Of a DNA stretch of 64,000 bases, positions 43,818-52,649 are shown one piece after another; the stretch's first letter is position 1; every line of letters starts with the position of its first letter. This DNA is from Pseudomonas rhizosphaerae (GTDB taxonomy: Bacteria; Pseudomonadota; Gammaproteobacteria; Pseudomonadales; Pseudomonadaceae), in NCBI RefSeq assembly GCF_000761155.1, contig NZ_CP009533.1, positions 1,860,001-1,924,000 of the forward strand, in the 5' to 3' direction. The notes under the pieces were generated by a model, which was not told the origin of the DNA, searched no databases, and saw nothing but the letters and a program-made list of their open reading frames with translations. The translations under genes and the position numbers were made by a program.

Positions 43818-45404
43818 TTAGAAAACCACGCCCTGGCTGCGCAGGTAATCGTCGTACGTGCCGCTGAAATCGATCACGCCACTGGCGCTCAACTCGATGA
43901 TGCGGGTGGCCAGGGAAGACACGAACTCGCGGTCGTGGCTGACGAACACCAGCGTGCCGGGGTAGTTCTCCAGCGCCAGGTTCAGCGCCTCGATCGACTC
44001 CATGTCCAAGTGGTTGGTCGGCTCGTCCATGATCAGCACGTTGGGCTTCTGCAAAGTCAGCTTGCCGAACAGCATGCGCCCCTGCTCACCACCGGAAATC
44101 ACCTTCACCGACTTCAGAATTTCGTCGTTGGAGAACAGCATGCGGCCCAGAGTGCCTCGCACCATCTGCTCGCCCTGGGTCCACTGGCCCATCCAGTCGA
44201 ACAGGTTCATATCGTCTTCGAAATCGTGCGCGTGGTCCTGGGCGTAGTAGCCCAGCTCGGCGCTCTCGGTCCACTTCACCGCACCGGCGTCCGGGGTCAG
44301 CTCGCCGACCAGGGTACGCAACAGGGTGGTCTTGCCGATCCCGTTCGGGCCGATGATCGCCACACGCTCGCCAGCCTCGACCACGAAACTGAAGTTTTCG
44401 AACAACGGCTTGCCGTCGAAGCCCTTGGACATGCGCTCGACGGTGACCGCCTGGCGGTGCAGCTTCTTGTTCTGCTCGAAACGAATGAACGGGCTGACGC
44501 GGCTCGAAGGCTTGACCTCGGCCAGCTGGATCTTGTCGATCTGCTTGGCCCGCGACGTCGCCTGCTTGGCCTTGGAAGCGTTGGCCGAAAAGCGCGAAAC
44601 GAACGTCTGCAGCTCGGCGATTTGGGCTTTCTTCTTGGCGTTGTCCGACAGCAACTGCTCGCGCGACTGGGTCGCAGCAGTCATGTACTCGTCATAGTTG
44701 CCTGGGAACAGGCGCAACTCGCCGTAATCCAGGTCGGCCATGTGGGTGCAGACGCTGTTGAGGAAGTGCCGGTCGTGGGAAATGATGATCATGGTGCTGT
44801 TACGCGCCGTGAGAATGTTTTCCAGCCAGCGAATGGTGTTGATGTCCAGGTGGTTGGTCGGTTCGTCGAGCAACAGCACTTCCGGATCGGAGAACAACGC
44901 CTGCGCCAGCAGCACCCGCAGCTTCCAGCCCGGCGCAACTTCGGTCATCGGGCCGAAATGCTGCTCCAGTGGAATGCCCAGACCCAGCAGCAGCTCGCCG
45001 GCACGGGACTCGGCAGTGTAGCCGTCCATTTCGGCGAACTCGGTCTCCAGCTCGGCGACGGCCATGCCGTCTTCCTCGCTCATTTCCGGCAGCGAATAGA
45101 TGCGGTCGCGCTCGGCCTTGACCTTCCACAGCTCCTCGTGGCCCATGATGACCGTGTCGATCACGCTGAAATGCTCGTAGGCGAACTGATCCTGACGCAG
45201 CTTGCCCAGGCGCACGTTCGGTTCGAGCATGACCTGCCCACCCGAAGGCTCCAGGTCGCCGCCCAGGATCTTCATGAACGTCGACTTGCCACATCCATTG
45301 GCGCCGATCAGGCCGTAGCGGTTGCCGTTGCCGAATTTCACGGAAACGTTCTCGAACAGCGGCTTGGCGCCAAACTGCATGGTGATGTTAGCTGTGGAGA
45401 TCAA
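43818..45404 (-). CDS. ybiT: ABC-F family ATPase YbiT
   Basis: A 528-residue ribosome-associated ABC-F protein with two ATPase domains: Walker [10 protein letters not shown] (about 34) and GPNGIGKTT (about 350), and [11 protein letters not shown] / [11 protein letters not shown]alker B segments. The first signature is the YbiT-type [15 protein letters not shown], the second [13 protein letters not shown]. The linker (about 245-310) is rich in Lys/Arg/Gln. Length and sequence match E. coli YbiT. The start is a TTG at 45404, aligning with the E. coli N-terminus; the ribosome site TAGGTAAG is supplied by the 3' end of the phage integrase gene. Confidence 0.93.
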   Translation of the reverse strand: MISTANITMQFGAKPLFENVSVKFGNGNRYGLIGANGCGKSTFMKILGGDLEPSGGQVMLEPNVRLGKLRQDQFAYEHFSVIDTVIMGHEELWKVKAERDRIYSLPEMSEEDGMAVAELETEFAEMDGYTAESRAGELLLGLGIPLEQHFGPMTEVAPGWKLRVLLAQALFSDPEVLLLDEPTNHLDINTIRWLENILTARNSTMIIISHDRHFLNSVCTHMADLDYGELRLFPGNYDEYMTAATQSREQLLSDNAKKKAQIAELQTFVSRFSANASKAKQATSRAKQIDKIQLAEVKPSSRVSPFIRFEQNKKLHRQAVTVERMSKGFDGKPLFENFSFVVEAGERVAIIGPNGIGKTTLLRTLVGELTPDAGAVKWTESAELGYYAQDHAHDFEDDMNLFDWMGQWTQGEQMVRGTLGRMLFSNDEILKSVKVISGGEQGRMLFGKLTLQKPNVLIMDEPTNHLDMESIEALNLALENYPGTLVFVSHDREFVSSLATRIIELSASGVIDFSGTYDDYLRSQGVVF

Positions 45405-45409
45405 AGAGC

Positions 45410-46618
45410 TTACCTATCAATAACTTGGGGAGCGACGGTTTTGGGCGATACCGATTTGATACCATTTTGGAGCTTTTCCATCTCGCTCCAATCTGAGCTT
45501 GAGTTGATCCATCGCGCATACGTTGATAGCAGCATCTGCACACTGTGGCCAAGCTGCTGAGCGATAAAGGCGGGATTCAAACCGGACATTAAGCATATTG
45601 TCGCATAGGTGTGGCGGCAGTTGTATGGCGGCCGGTAGCGAGTTCCCAGCGCCAGCAGGGCTGGACGCCACTGCTTGTGGATGTCCGATGTCTGTTTTAC
45701 GTACTCTCCGTTCTTCGAGGGAGGGAAAACGTAGGGTGTCTCAAGCACCTTACCAACTCCACTTTTCCGACGTTCTGCATAATCTCGCGCGAACTCCAAG
45801 GCGTGAAGCGCGCGATCGTTCAGCAATACGAACCGATCGCCGCCGGTTTTCGTCCGCTCTTCGATCTCTCCTAGGGCGACTGTCCGACAGACGTGAGCGA
45901 TCTTTTTATTGAAATCGATCGCGTCCCAGCGCAACGCAAGTGCTTCAGAGAGCCGCAGTCCCGTGAAAAAGACGAACTCGTAGAAGGCTGCGTAGATTGT
46001 TCCAGGCCAGTGCTTGTGGGCGTAGAGCTGAGCAATGATCCGGTTCGCCTCGTCTAACGTGAATGGGTCTATCTCTTTACGGTTGCGCTTTGGCAGTTCG
46101 ATTGAGTCGGCGGGATTCTTCGCAAGCAGCCCGTCGGAGACGGCCGACTTCAGCACTGTGGAAAGCTTGGTAAGGGCGTTGCGCTTCACCCCAGGCGAAG
46201 CCCAGGCCGTAGAAGTGATGATCGTACGGATCAAGGTAGGGGTGATCAGATCGATCCGAACCAGTGCCAAGCGCGGGACCCAGTATAGGTTCAGTGCCCC
46301 TTTGTAATTGTTCCTAGTGCCCGCAGTGATCTCCCGGCTATCCAACCAAAGCTGGGCATATTGGCCGAAGCTGAGCGCGCTTCCGGAGACGGTTGCCGAG
46401 CCGGGGAACAGCTCGGCGTATTTGTCGTCATCAAGCAGCCCATGTTTGATGAGGCTGACTACCTGATCGCGAAGCTTGGATGCAGCTGCGATGCCTTTTT
46501 GTGTCTGGGGATAGGGGAGCGTTTCACAGCGCCGGACCCCGTTGTAGGTAAAGCGGACACGGAGAGCGTTCCGGAAGACTTCCACCCCTCGGGGCATACC
46601 CACTGACTTTCCAGCCAT
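45410..46618 (-). CDS. int: phage tyrosine integrase
   Basis: A 402-residue site-specific recombinase. The N-terminal arm-binding domain (about 8-60, [19 protein letters not shown]) is followed by a core-binding SAM-like domain (about 85-175) and the catalytic domain (about 195-385): R in [15 protein letters not shown] in NCRHTYAT, H in QLGHS and nucleophile Y in LLSTYARW. The histidine of the usual HxxR is replaced by tyrosine (YNCR). It reads toward the host junction, as int genes do, and is followed by ybiT in the same orientation. Confidence 0.92.
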   Translation of the reverse strand: MAGKSVGMPRGVEVFRNALRVRFTYNGVRRCETLPYPQTQKGIAAASKLRDQVVSLIKHGLLDDDKYAELFPGSATVSGSALSFGQYAQLWLDSREITAGTRNNYKGALNLYWVPRLALVRIDLITPTLIRTIITSTAWASPGVKRNALTKLSTVLKSAVSDGLLAKNPADSIELPKRNRKEIDPFTLDEANRIIAQLYAHKHWPGTIYAAFYEFVFFTGLRLSEALALRWDAIDFNKKIAHVCRTVALGEIEERTKTGGDRFVLLNDRALHALEFARDYAERRKSGVGKVLETPYVFPPSKNGEYVKQTSDIHKQWRPALLALGTRYRPPYNCRHTYATICLMSGLNPAFIAQQLGHSVQMLLSTYARWINSSSDWSEMEKLQNGIKSVSPKTVAPQVIDR

Positions 46619-46803
46619 TCTTCGTATCTCCTGATGCTGTAGATGATTCGGCTACCTTGCTTGATCCAAACTCCCATGGGGATCTGGCGGCGTGCACGCC
46701 TGGCCCGCAACGCATATACGGTGGTGCCCAGCAGGTCCGCCATTTTCTCTTCCGATACCTTGTCCATTTCGTGGACAACGGCCACCTCGCGCTCTGCGCT
46801 CAT
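46459..46803 (-). CDS. probable excisionase / MerR-like DNA-binding protein
   Basis: A 114-residue protein with an N-terminal excisionase-like winged helix (about 12-55: SEEKMADLLGTTVYALRARRARRQIPMGVWIKQG, then a tyrosine-rich [15 protein letters not shown]). The C-terminal 50 residues overlap the integrase start by 160 bp in another frame and look like read-through, so the functional part may be only about 65 residues. ATG at 46803 follows GGAGAGG. Position directly before int fits Xis. Confidence 0.7.
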   Translation of the reverse strand: MSAEREVAVVHEMDKVSEEKMADLLGTTVYALRARRARRQIPMGVWIKQGSRIIYSIRRYEEWLESQWVCPEGWKSSGTLSVSALPTTGSGAVKRSPIPRHKKASQLHPSFAIR

Positions 46804-46876
46804 GTTTTGGTACCTCTCCAATTGAATTTCGGCCCGCACTCGGGCAGTCGGCGCCCACTGTTGGCGGCAGAAGGCG

Positions 46877-47230
46877 TTAGCTCGGGCGTTCGGTCTTATC
46901 TCTCGACAGCGCCCTATCCATCAGCGCAATCGACTTTCGGCGTCGGTCCTGGACCTCAGTGCTGTCTGGGTCGTAGGTAGGGCCGAGATAGCTGCAAGGA
47001 TCCTTCGCCATCGCCCGCTTCACGCGGTTGAAGTTCTCATCGCGCTGCCAAAGGCTGCTCCAGACCATGACCGGTTTCTTGCCTTCGGATTCAGCCTCGG
47101 CAAGCTTCCAGATTGCTTGGCGATCGAAGGTCATCAGGATGTCCATGGCGCAGACTGCCAGGCGCAGGTCGTCATAGTCGGGCCGCTCGCCTGAGCGTGA
47201 CGCTTCAACAATTTCGCCGAGAGTTTTCAT
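46877..47230 (-). CDS. phage hypothetical protein
   Basis: A 117-residue, mostly helical, charged protein, not recognised. ATG at 47230 overlaps the stop of the upstream gene (ATGA), giving translational coupling. The centre (RLAVCAMDILMTFDRQAIWKL) is amphipathic; the C-terminus is basic. Part of the leftward accessory block. Confidence 0.65.
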   Translation of the reverse strand: MKTLGEIVEASRSGERPDYDDLRLAVCAMDILMTFDRQAIWKLAEAESEGKKPVMVWSSLWQRDENFNRVKRAMAKDPCSYLGPTYDPDSTEVQDRRRKSIALMDRALSRDKTERPS

Positions 47231-47538
47231 GGCGTCACCACACGGCGAGCCCACTGCACATAGGGGCCGTCATCCGTATCGAAGATTCCCATCAGGAACC
47301 ACTCAGGCCCTGGGGATTCAGGATTCCACGCAGTGCACGCAGCATCTTCGTCGGGAAGATCTTCGAGCTCGTCGCCTGAGTGCCACCCTTTGAGCTCGAG
47401 GCCTTGCTCTTTCGTCCAGGCAAAGTAGGGCGCAGGGTCCTCACCGCCGCCGAAATCTGGAATGTCTGGGTGGTACCACCATCCGTCTCTGTCGCGCGCC
47501 ACTGCCACCGGCTGGATCAAAACAGTTTCTTCAGGCAT
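47227..47538 (-). CDS. phage hypothetical protein, acidic
   Basis: A 103-residue acidic protein rich in Trp, Pro and Asp (DRDGWWYHPDIPDFGGGEDPAP, GWHSGDELEDLPDEDA). Function unknown. It is coupled to the following gene by a 4-bp overlap. Its acidic, aromatic makeup recalls small phage inhibitors or DNA mimics, but this is only an impression. Confidence 0.65.
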   Translation of the reverse strand: MPEETVLIQPVAVARDRDGWWYHPDIPDFGGGEDPAPYFAWTKEQGLELKGWHSGDELEDLPDEDAACTAWNPESPGPEWFLMGIFDTDDGPYVQWARRVVTP

Positions 47539-47589
47539 GACTTCGTCCTCACCGCTACAGCGGCTGACTGTGAATTGAAGGGGAAGGGG

Positions 47590-47697
47590 TTACTTGGCGA
47601 TGACGTCGGCGCTTGCGATGTAGCGGCCGATGATCATGCCGAGGGGAAGTTGTAGGCAGAGCCACACGATGACGCATTGAGCGGCGAGCAGGCTCAT
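47590..47697 (-). CDS. 35-residue single-helix membrane protein
   Basis: A tiny gene starting at ATG 47697 with AGGA 6 nt upstream. The product (MSLLAAQCVIVWLCLQLPLG then MIIGRYIASADVIAK) has one transmembrane helix at about 3-23. The start overlaps the stop of the preceding 39-codon gene as ATGA, which supports both being translated. Confidence 0.5.
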   Translation of the reverse strand: MSLLAAQCVIVWLCLQLPLGMIIGRYIASADVIAK

Positions 47698-47813
47698 TGT
47701 TTCCTCGCTTGTGCATACCGCTGCTGACGCTTCTTGGAGCAGGAGCGGTGGTTTCCGTGGGCGCGGTATTGGCCGGATTCGTCGCATACCCCGTTGAGCT
47801 CGAGGCAGGGCAT
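47694..47813 (-). CDS. 39-residue cysteine-containing basic phage protein
   Basis: Starts at ATG 47813 and ends overlapping the next small gene. The product carries three cysteines (MPCLELNGVCDESGQYRAHG then NHRSCSKKR) and a strongly basic tail, as in small zinc-binding proteins. It lies 38 bp downstream of the methyltransferase gene, in the same direction. Function unknown. Confidence 0.5.
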   Translation of the reverse strand: MPCLELNGVCDESGQYRAHGNHRSCSKKRQQRYAQARKQ

Positions 47814-47851
47814 GGGCCTGGCGCGGGGTGTGGTGGTGCGGCGCAGGGCGG

Positions 47852-50014
47852 TCACGCTGCCACCGCCTCACGCGCCGCGGCGCGCCAGGGATCATTCGCG
47901 CGGGCCAGCGCCGCCATCGGCGGAGGGCTCACGCTGTTGCCACACATGTGCACCTGCTCGGTCTTCGTGAACTTCCGGCCGTCTGCGCCTTTGTCGATGA
48001 TGTAGTTAGCGGGGAAGCCCTGGGCGCGGTACAGCTCATGGGGCTGCAGCATGCGCAGGCAGATGTCGAAGATCACATAGGGGGTGCCTTTGACCATGAC
48101 AGTTACCAGTGCCAGCCGATCCTTGGTCGTGATCGTCGGCGCCGGGCTGCTGCAGCCGCTGACGTTCTCCGTGCCGTAGTAGCTGATCAGGAACGCCGCA
48201 ACGCGCAGCGCGCCTTCTTCATGCTCGGGCGACAGCTTCAGCTCCACCAGTGAGCTCTTGCCCCCACCACAGGCCGTGATTGTCGGTGCGGGTTCGTCGA
48301 TAGCCTGGCCGACGCTGGCGCCGAACTGGCGCTCCATGAAGGCGGTGACCACGCCGTGGTGGGTGCCGCCGGCGCTGATCGTGTGCAACGGGTCTGCAGT
48401 GTCCCGCGCATCACAGTTGCCTCGCAGGTGCACTAGGTTGGCAGTGACCAACTGCTGCTGGCTTCCGGTATTGGTGACGGTGGTCATAGGCTCGTCCATG
48501 GGTTTGGCGTCGGTGGTGTTGAATCCGCCGTTCATCTGGGCCATGACTGCCGTGCACACCCCCATGGCATGCGCGGCGCCGGGCGGGCGCTGGTAGTTGC
48601 CGCCGCTGGTGATGGTCGGTAGAGGCTCGTCAAGCGCTTTGCCTGCATCATCGAATCGGAACTTCACCAGGTGCGCTGCAGCGAGCGCGCGGTGACTCTG
48701 CGTCATCAGAGTCCCAACTGGCTGATCAGCGCCCACCGGCTTCCCGGCATATTCCGGCCCGCCTGCGCCAACGAGCACGGCGCTCGACAACGCATGCTTC
48801 ACGCCGCCTGCAACGACGGTCCCCAGCGGGGTATCGAGCCCAGGGACCCGCGGCTGTTGTCCCTCACGCTCTCCGTAACCGGTCTGAACCAGCGTAGGGC
48901 TGATCAAGGTAAGCTCTCCGCGGTTGGCGCATGTCACGGTCGGCAGCGGCAGGCATGGATCGTTGACCCGGTCGCTACCCTGGTGGGTGGCTGGCGCGAT
49001 GATCGGGCTGGCCATGGCGAATGATCCGCCACGTGGCCACGACGTCACCGTACGCAGCGGTTCATGAGCAGACTGGGCCAGTTCTCTGGACCAGTTCGCG
49101 ATCGGCACGATGAAAGGGTCGGCGCTGTCGATCACGAACTTCTTCATGCCCTTGGCAACCCGGCGAAGCGTGGCCGGGGCCAGGTCCTTCTTGCGGCCGA
49201 AGATGCTTTTGCTCGGCACCGACCAGTCGATGCAGTCGGCGGCTGTGCGCCACTTCTGTTGGCCCTTGGCGGGCTTGCGAGCGTGCGTTGGCTCTGGCCA
49301 CACAATGGGCTGGCCATCGCACCGGGCGATCATGAACAGCCGCTCGCGGCTGGTGGGCGCGCCGAAGTCGCAGGCTTTGATCACCCGCCACTCGACCGCA
49401 TAGCCCATGCCTTCCAGTAGCGCCACGAACCGGCGCCAAGTGGTGCCGCGGCGCTTTGGGTCAGGCACCAGGAATTGCTGGTGCACAGGAACCACTTCGC
49501 CCGGCGCGGCGACCTGGCCGCCCAGCTTCATCACCCGTCCGGTGACCTTATCGCGCTTGGCGATCAGCGGGCCCCACTGCAGGATCTGCTTCACGTTCTC
49601 TAGGCTGATGACCCGAGGCCGCTTCTTGCCGGCCCATTTCAGGCCGATCCACGACAGATTGCGGATCTCACGCTTGCGCGGCTGGCCGCCGGCGGCCTGG
49701 CTGTGATGCGTGCAGTCAGGGCTCATGTGGAACCAGCCCACGGCGCGCCCGCCGCATTCTTGGTCGGGGTCACCTTCGAACACGTCGGTGGTGTAGTGTC
49801 GGGCCGCCGGGTGGTTGGCGGTATGCATGCTGATCGCTGCCGGGTTGTGGTTCTTGGCCACAGTCACCGCGCGACCCAGGCCCATTTCCAGCCCGGTACC
49901 GGCGCCGCCGCCACCGCAGAAGAAGTCCACCACGATCTCATCGTCTTGCGGATCGAAGCCAAGGCCGTACTGGGTTTTGAAGTCGAGCAGGTGTTTCTTC
50001 TGGTTAGCTGACAT
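47852..50014 (-). CDS. phage DNA cytosine-5 methyltransferase with expanded repeat region
   Basis: A 720-residue C5 methyltransferase. Motif I is DFFCGGGGAGTGLEMG (30-45); the catalytic cysteine C101 lies in SPDCTHHS (a phage-type variant of the PCQ motif); ENV is at 139-141; motif VIII is PTSRERLFMIA; motif IX ends YRAQGFPANY (about 662-671) and motif X is GNSVSPPP. Between VIII and IX lie about 400 residues instead of the usual 100-200, with nine spaced copies of a D-x-P-x-x-T-(I/V) motif (at about 318, 356, 395, 431, 463, 508, 541, 574 and 624). It probably protects phage DNA or marks the lysogen. Confidence 0.9.
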   Translation of the reverse strand: MSANQKKHLLDFKTQYGLGFDPQDDEIVVDFFCGGGGAGTGLEMGLGRAVTVAKNHNPAAISMHTANHPAARHYTTDVFEGDPDQECGGRAVGWFHMSPDCTHHSQAAGGQPRKREIRNLSWIGLKWAGKKRPRVISLENVKQILQWGPLIAKRDKVTGRVMKLGGQVAAPGEVVPVHQQFLVPDPKRRGTTWRRFVALLEGMGYAVEWRVIKACDFGAPTSRERLFMIARCDGQPIVWPEPTHARKPAKGQQKWRTAADCIDWSVPSKSIFGRKKDLAPATLRRVAKGMKKFVIDSADPFIVPIANWSRELAQSAHEPLRTVTSWPRGGSFAMASPIIAPATHQGSDRVNDPCLPLPTVTCANRGELTLISPTLVQTGYGEREGQQPRVPGLDTPLGTVVAGGVKHALSSAVLVGAGGPEYAGKPVGADQPVGTLMTQSHRALAAAHLVKFRFDDAGKALDEPLPTITSGGNYQRPPGAAHAMGVCTAVMAQMNGGFNTTDAKPMDEPMTTVTNTGSQQQLVTANLVHLRGNCDARDTADPLHTISAGGTHHGVVTAFMERQFGASVGQAIDEPAPTITACGGGKSSLVELKLSPEHEEGALRVAAFLISYYGTENVSGCSSPAPTITTKDRLALVTVMVKGTPYVIFDICLRMLQPHELYRAQGFPANYIIDKGADGRKFTKTEQVHMCGNSVSPPPMAALARANDPWRAAAREAVAA

Positions 50015-50148
50015 GAGAAGTCCTCGCCGGTGGCGTGTATTTACAAATGTGATTGAAATGGGTTCCCTCTGATTTGGACCCGGACTGGCAGTTGCTGCCG
50101 CTTTAGCCTATACATGGTTCACAATCAGAAATAAGAGGTGTGTTGGTC

Positions 50149-51051
50149 ATGGTCAAGGATATTGAAAAGGCAGTCAGACATGCCAAGGCCGCTTTTGACG
50201 ATATGACTCAGGAGGAGTTGGATGAATGGAATCTAATTAACGATAAAGAACACCGGGAGCAGTACCAAGATTTTATTGATGGCTACAAGCAAGAAACTTG
50301 TTACCTCTGCGGTAAGGATTTCAAGACTGTTAGCAGGGATGATCCATGTGTGCACTGGTTACTACGTCGAGGAAAGTTTAGGACGAAAGATATAAAATTA
50401 GTTACGGCCAAGTTCGGTTACCACAATATATGTGCGTACCTTAGATGGTGCGCCAACGCTGAAAGGATAGCTGTAAACATAAATGATTTGACTGAAGAGG
50501 CACCTGCAGGCAAAGTTTTGAGCTCAACTATCAAATGGAAGAATATCGAGTGGTCATTCGACTGTTCCCCTAACGATTTTGCTGGTCATGGCGGAGCTCA
50601 TTCGAACTTCCCGCATTATCATTTCCAGATGAGAATTGATGGTAGACAGTTCATAAACTTTAACGACTATCATCTGCCTTTTAGCGACTTCGATTTGGTC
50701 CAAATGCGTTTATCTCAGGAGCCAGGCGTGCATTCCGACTATGGAGCCCATGGGTTTGGTATGCAGGATGCCATGCATGCTGATCCAGCAGATATTATTA
50801 ACTACACGAATCCAACAGATGATGAAAGTGACTCCGTTTTTAATATTCAAACCATGGTCATGGCGCCGGATAACCCAATAAGAGGTGAAGAAATAATCGC
50901 AGCTTTCGAAGAAAGCAAGCGAACGGGGAGAACCATGGCCGCGATCTTCAGGGAAAGGTTCGCAGGTTCCAGCGTCCAAGTGCAGACCGTAGTCAGCCCA
51001 TCGGACAACGTTCCGCAGATAACCTCGAGGACGGAGCATAAGCCTCGGTGA
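50149..51051 (+). CDS. A+T-rich cargo gene of unknown function
   Basis: A 300-residue protein opposite in direction to its neighbours and visibly richer in A/T, so a likely later acquisition (moron). ATG at 50149 follows GAGGTG; a GTG at 50140 also exists. Visible features are a CYLCGKDF zinc-knuckle-like pair with a further PCVHW, NICAYLRWCANAE, and a histidine cluster GHGGAHSNFPHYHFQMRIDG. No known domain is recognised. Own expression in the lysogen is plausible because it lies outside the leftward operon. Candidate superinfection-exclusion or defence gene, by context only. Confidence 0.75.
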   Translation: MVKDIEKAVRHAKAAFDDMTQEELDEWNLINDKEHREQYQDFIDGYKQETCYLCGKDFKTVSRDDPCVHWLLRRGKFRTKDIKLVTAKFGYHNICAYLRWCANAERIAVNINDLTEEAPAGKVLSSTIKWKNIEWSFDCSPNDFAGHGGAHSNFPHYHFQMRIDGRQFINFNDYHLPFSDFDLVQMRLSQEPGVHSDYGAHGFGMQDAMHADPADIINYTNPTDDESDSVFNIQTMVMAPDNPIRGEEIIAAFEESKRTGRTMAAIFRERFAGSSVQVQTVVSPSDNVPQITSRTEHKPR

Positions 51052-51073
51052 CCTTCGTTCCCATGTTGGAAAA

Positions 51074-51345
51074 TTATCGAGCACCCAATTGCCAACCCTG
51101 CGGGCCACCGAACTTACTGTTTAGTACCGTCTTGAATTTTTCGTCAATAGCCTAGCTCTGGACATCCTCATCAATCCAGCGCAATTTAAGTACTCGTGGC
51201 CAGCCCCTGGTGATGACCGAGATGCGCAGTGTAACCAGTTGTTCGGTGAGGCCGTCAAACGGGATGCAGCACACAAAGAGGTTTTTCTTTGCTACGTGCT
51301 TAAATCTACGGCTGCGAAGATTGTTGAGATAGCCAGCAGCTATCG
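51074..51345 (-). pseudogene. decayed remnant of a DUF2303 (YfdQ-like) gene
   Basis: Translated on the minus strand this gap matches the C-terminal third of the intact DUF2303 gene at 54148: CIPFDGLTEQLVTLRISVIT against VIPFEGLTEQQIKFRLSVIT, then LKLRWIDEDVQS against LKLRWIGEDVQR, an in-frame TAG, and AIDEKFKTVLNSK against DIAQEFKAVLEDK. The frame ends at TAA 51074-51076. No start or N-terminal part is visible, so it is a truncated copy with an internal stop. Confidence 0.75.
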
Positions 51346-51400
51346 AAAGCGGCCCGCCTGTCGAGGCGTTCAGCGTGATAGGTGAAGGTGGGGTGGGGGG

Positions 51401-51952
51401 CTACGCGGCTACGGTGTCCGGCTCGGCCAAGGCCTGCTGCACCGCGGCAATGATGCGTTCGAGGTCGTCGTAGTCGGGGTTGGGCTCAGTGGCGTCGTTG
51501 TCCGCCGCTAAGTGCCACCACTCATCACCGAACAGTCTGTGCATCAGCTCGCTATGCGCGCCATGCAGGTGGTCGATGGACGGCGAATCCCGCAGATCTC
51601 CGGCCTCGTCGTAAAGCTCGCGCGCTTCGTCCCGGCCATAGCAGAATGTTCTGCGCTCCTTCAGAACCTGGCGCCGCGCTTTGTCGGCAAGTGCTTCGCC
51701 ACTGAACTGCCTGGAGCGCATCTGTGAATCGAAATAGCCGATGATGTAGCTCGCACTGAGCTCGCGGAAGAACTGGCCTACGGTCATGCCGTCCCACATT
51801 CCACCCCAGAACGCCGTCCAGCTTTTTCCCCAGCAGCTGACGGTGATTTTGCCGCGCTTGGGCTCGAGGTCTTCGAGGAAGACCGTGATGGGGTCCAGGT
51901 TCGCGGCGCCTGTGATGTACAGCTTGGTAACGCTCGAGGTCTCGACCTTCAT
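51401..51952 (-). CDS. phage hypothetical protein, duplicate copy 1
   Basis: A 183-residue protein of unknown function, tryptophan-rich in the middle (CWGKSWTAFWGGMWDGMTVG) and acidic at the C-terminus. ATG at 51952 is preferred because GGAG lies 6 nt upstream; an ATG four codons earlier is in frame. It is about 95% identical to the gene at 52650-53201 (nine differences over the shared 187-codon frame), and the downstream flank is also duplicated. Confidence 0.75.
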   Translation of the reverse strand: MKVETSSVTKLYITGAANLDPITVFLEDLEPKRGKITVSCWGKSWTAFWGGMWDGMTVGQFFRELSASYIIGYFDSQMRSRQFSGEALADKARRQVLKERRTFCYGRDEARELYDEAGDLRDSPSIDHLHGAHSELMHRLFGDEWWHLAADNDATEPNPDYDDLERIIAAVQQALAEPDTVAA

Positions 51953-52001
51953 GGCAATCTCCATTGCAGGCGCCCCTCCGTCGCTCGGAGGTAGCTATTT
52001 A

Positions 52002-52256
52002 ATGTTTCAAGAAGTAAGAGTGTGGTCCGGCATCCCGTCGGCGAGCGTTACGCCAATGAAAAGCATGCCGACCAATGTGGAGGTTTCTGCACGTATCGGA
52101 ATTTCAGAGGAAGAAGTGGCCCTCTACCGTCAGTCTTCATCACGACGAGTCGATGGGTTTTGGGTCATAGTTTTCAGTTACGACATGCCCGCATTGCTCA
52201 GGAAGCATCTCTCAGGCAGCTTCACAGTCATCATGGAGCCGGTCATTCGATCCTAA
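52002..52256 (+). CDS. small phage protein, 84 residues
   Basis: Starts at ATG 52002 with GGAGGT 9 nt upstream, divergent from duplicate copy 1 across about 50 bp. The product (MFQEVRVWSGIPSASVTPMK onward) has a helix-turn-helix-like stretch NVEVSARIGISEEEVALYRQ and no membrane segment. Not recognised. Confidence 0.5.
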   Translation: MFQEVRVWSGIPSASVTPMKSMPTNVEVSARIGISEEEVALYRQSSSRRVDGFWVIVFSYDMPALLRKHLSGSFTVIMEPVIRS

Positions 52257-52349
52257 TGTGTGCGGCCTGTGCTCATTCAATGGGTATTCAATGGAGGTGC
52301 GTTAGCGTATAGGTGGGCCCCGGCATTCGGCCGGACAAAGGAAATGTCA

Positions 52350-52568
52350 ATGTTTAGTCCCGTCGAAAACGTCACAGCTATTGAGCAGGCGACCGTTGCT
52401 CTGCTCACTGAATTGCACATGTCAGGAGGCGATTTAGTTCTGAGTGCTGATTTCGCGAAGCGTGGTATCAAGTCCGGCGCTGCGTACAGTTGGGTAGGAC
52501 CTGAGCTGGTAGCTGGATCACAGGATGCTGTCGATCGCATCGTAGAAGCGATCACGCTGGCTAGCTGA
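52350..52568 (+). CDS. small phage protein, 72 residues
   Basis: Starts at ATG 52350, 7 nt after AAAGGA; an ATG at 52344 is too close to it. Acidic helical product (MFSPVENVTAIEQATVALLT onward). Its leader (TATAGGT...GGCCGGACAAA) resembles that of the small gene at 53613. Function unknown. Confidence 0.5.
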   Translation: MFSPVENVTAIEQATVALLTELHMSGGDLVLSADFAKRGIKSGAAYSWVGPELVAGSQDAVDRIVEAITLAS

Positions 52569-52649
52569 TCCGTAAGGAATTAGTGGACTCACCGGTCAGC
52601 CGCCCGCCTGCCGAGGCGTTCGGCGTGATAGGTGAAGGTAGGAGAAGGG

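Noticed and set aside
45405..45420. A tRNA-gene attachment site for the prophage
   Set aside because: The left junction falls at the 5' end of ybiT, not in a tRNA; the core sequence cannot be defined without the right end.
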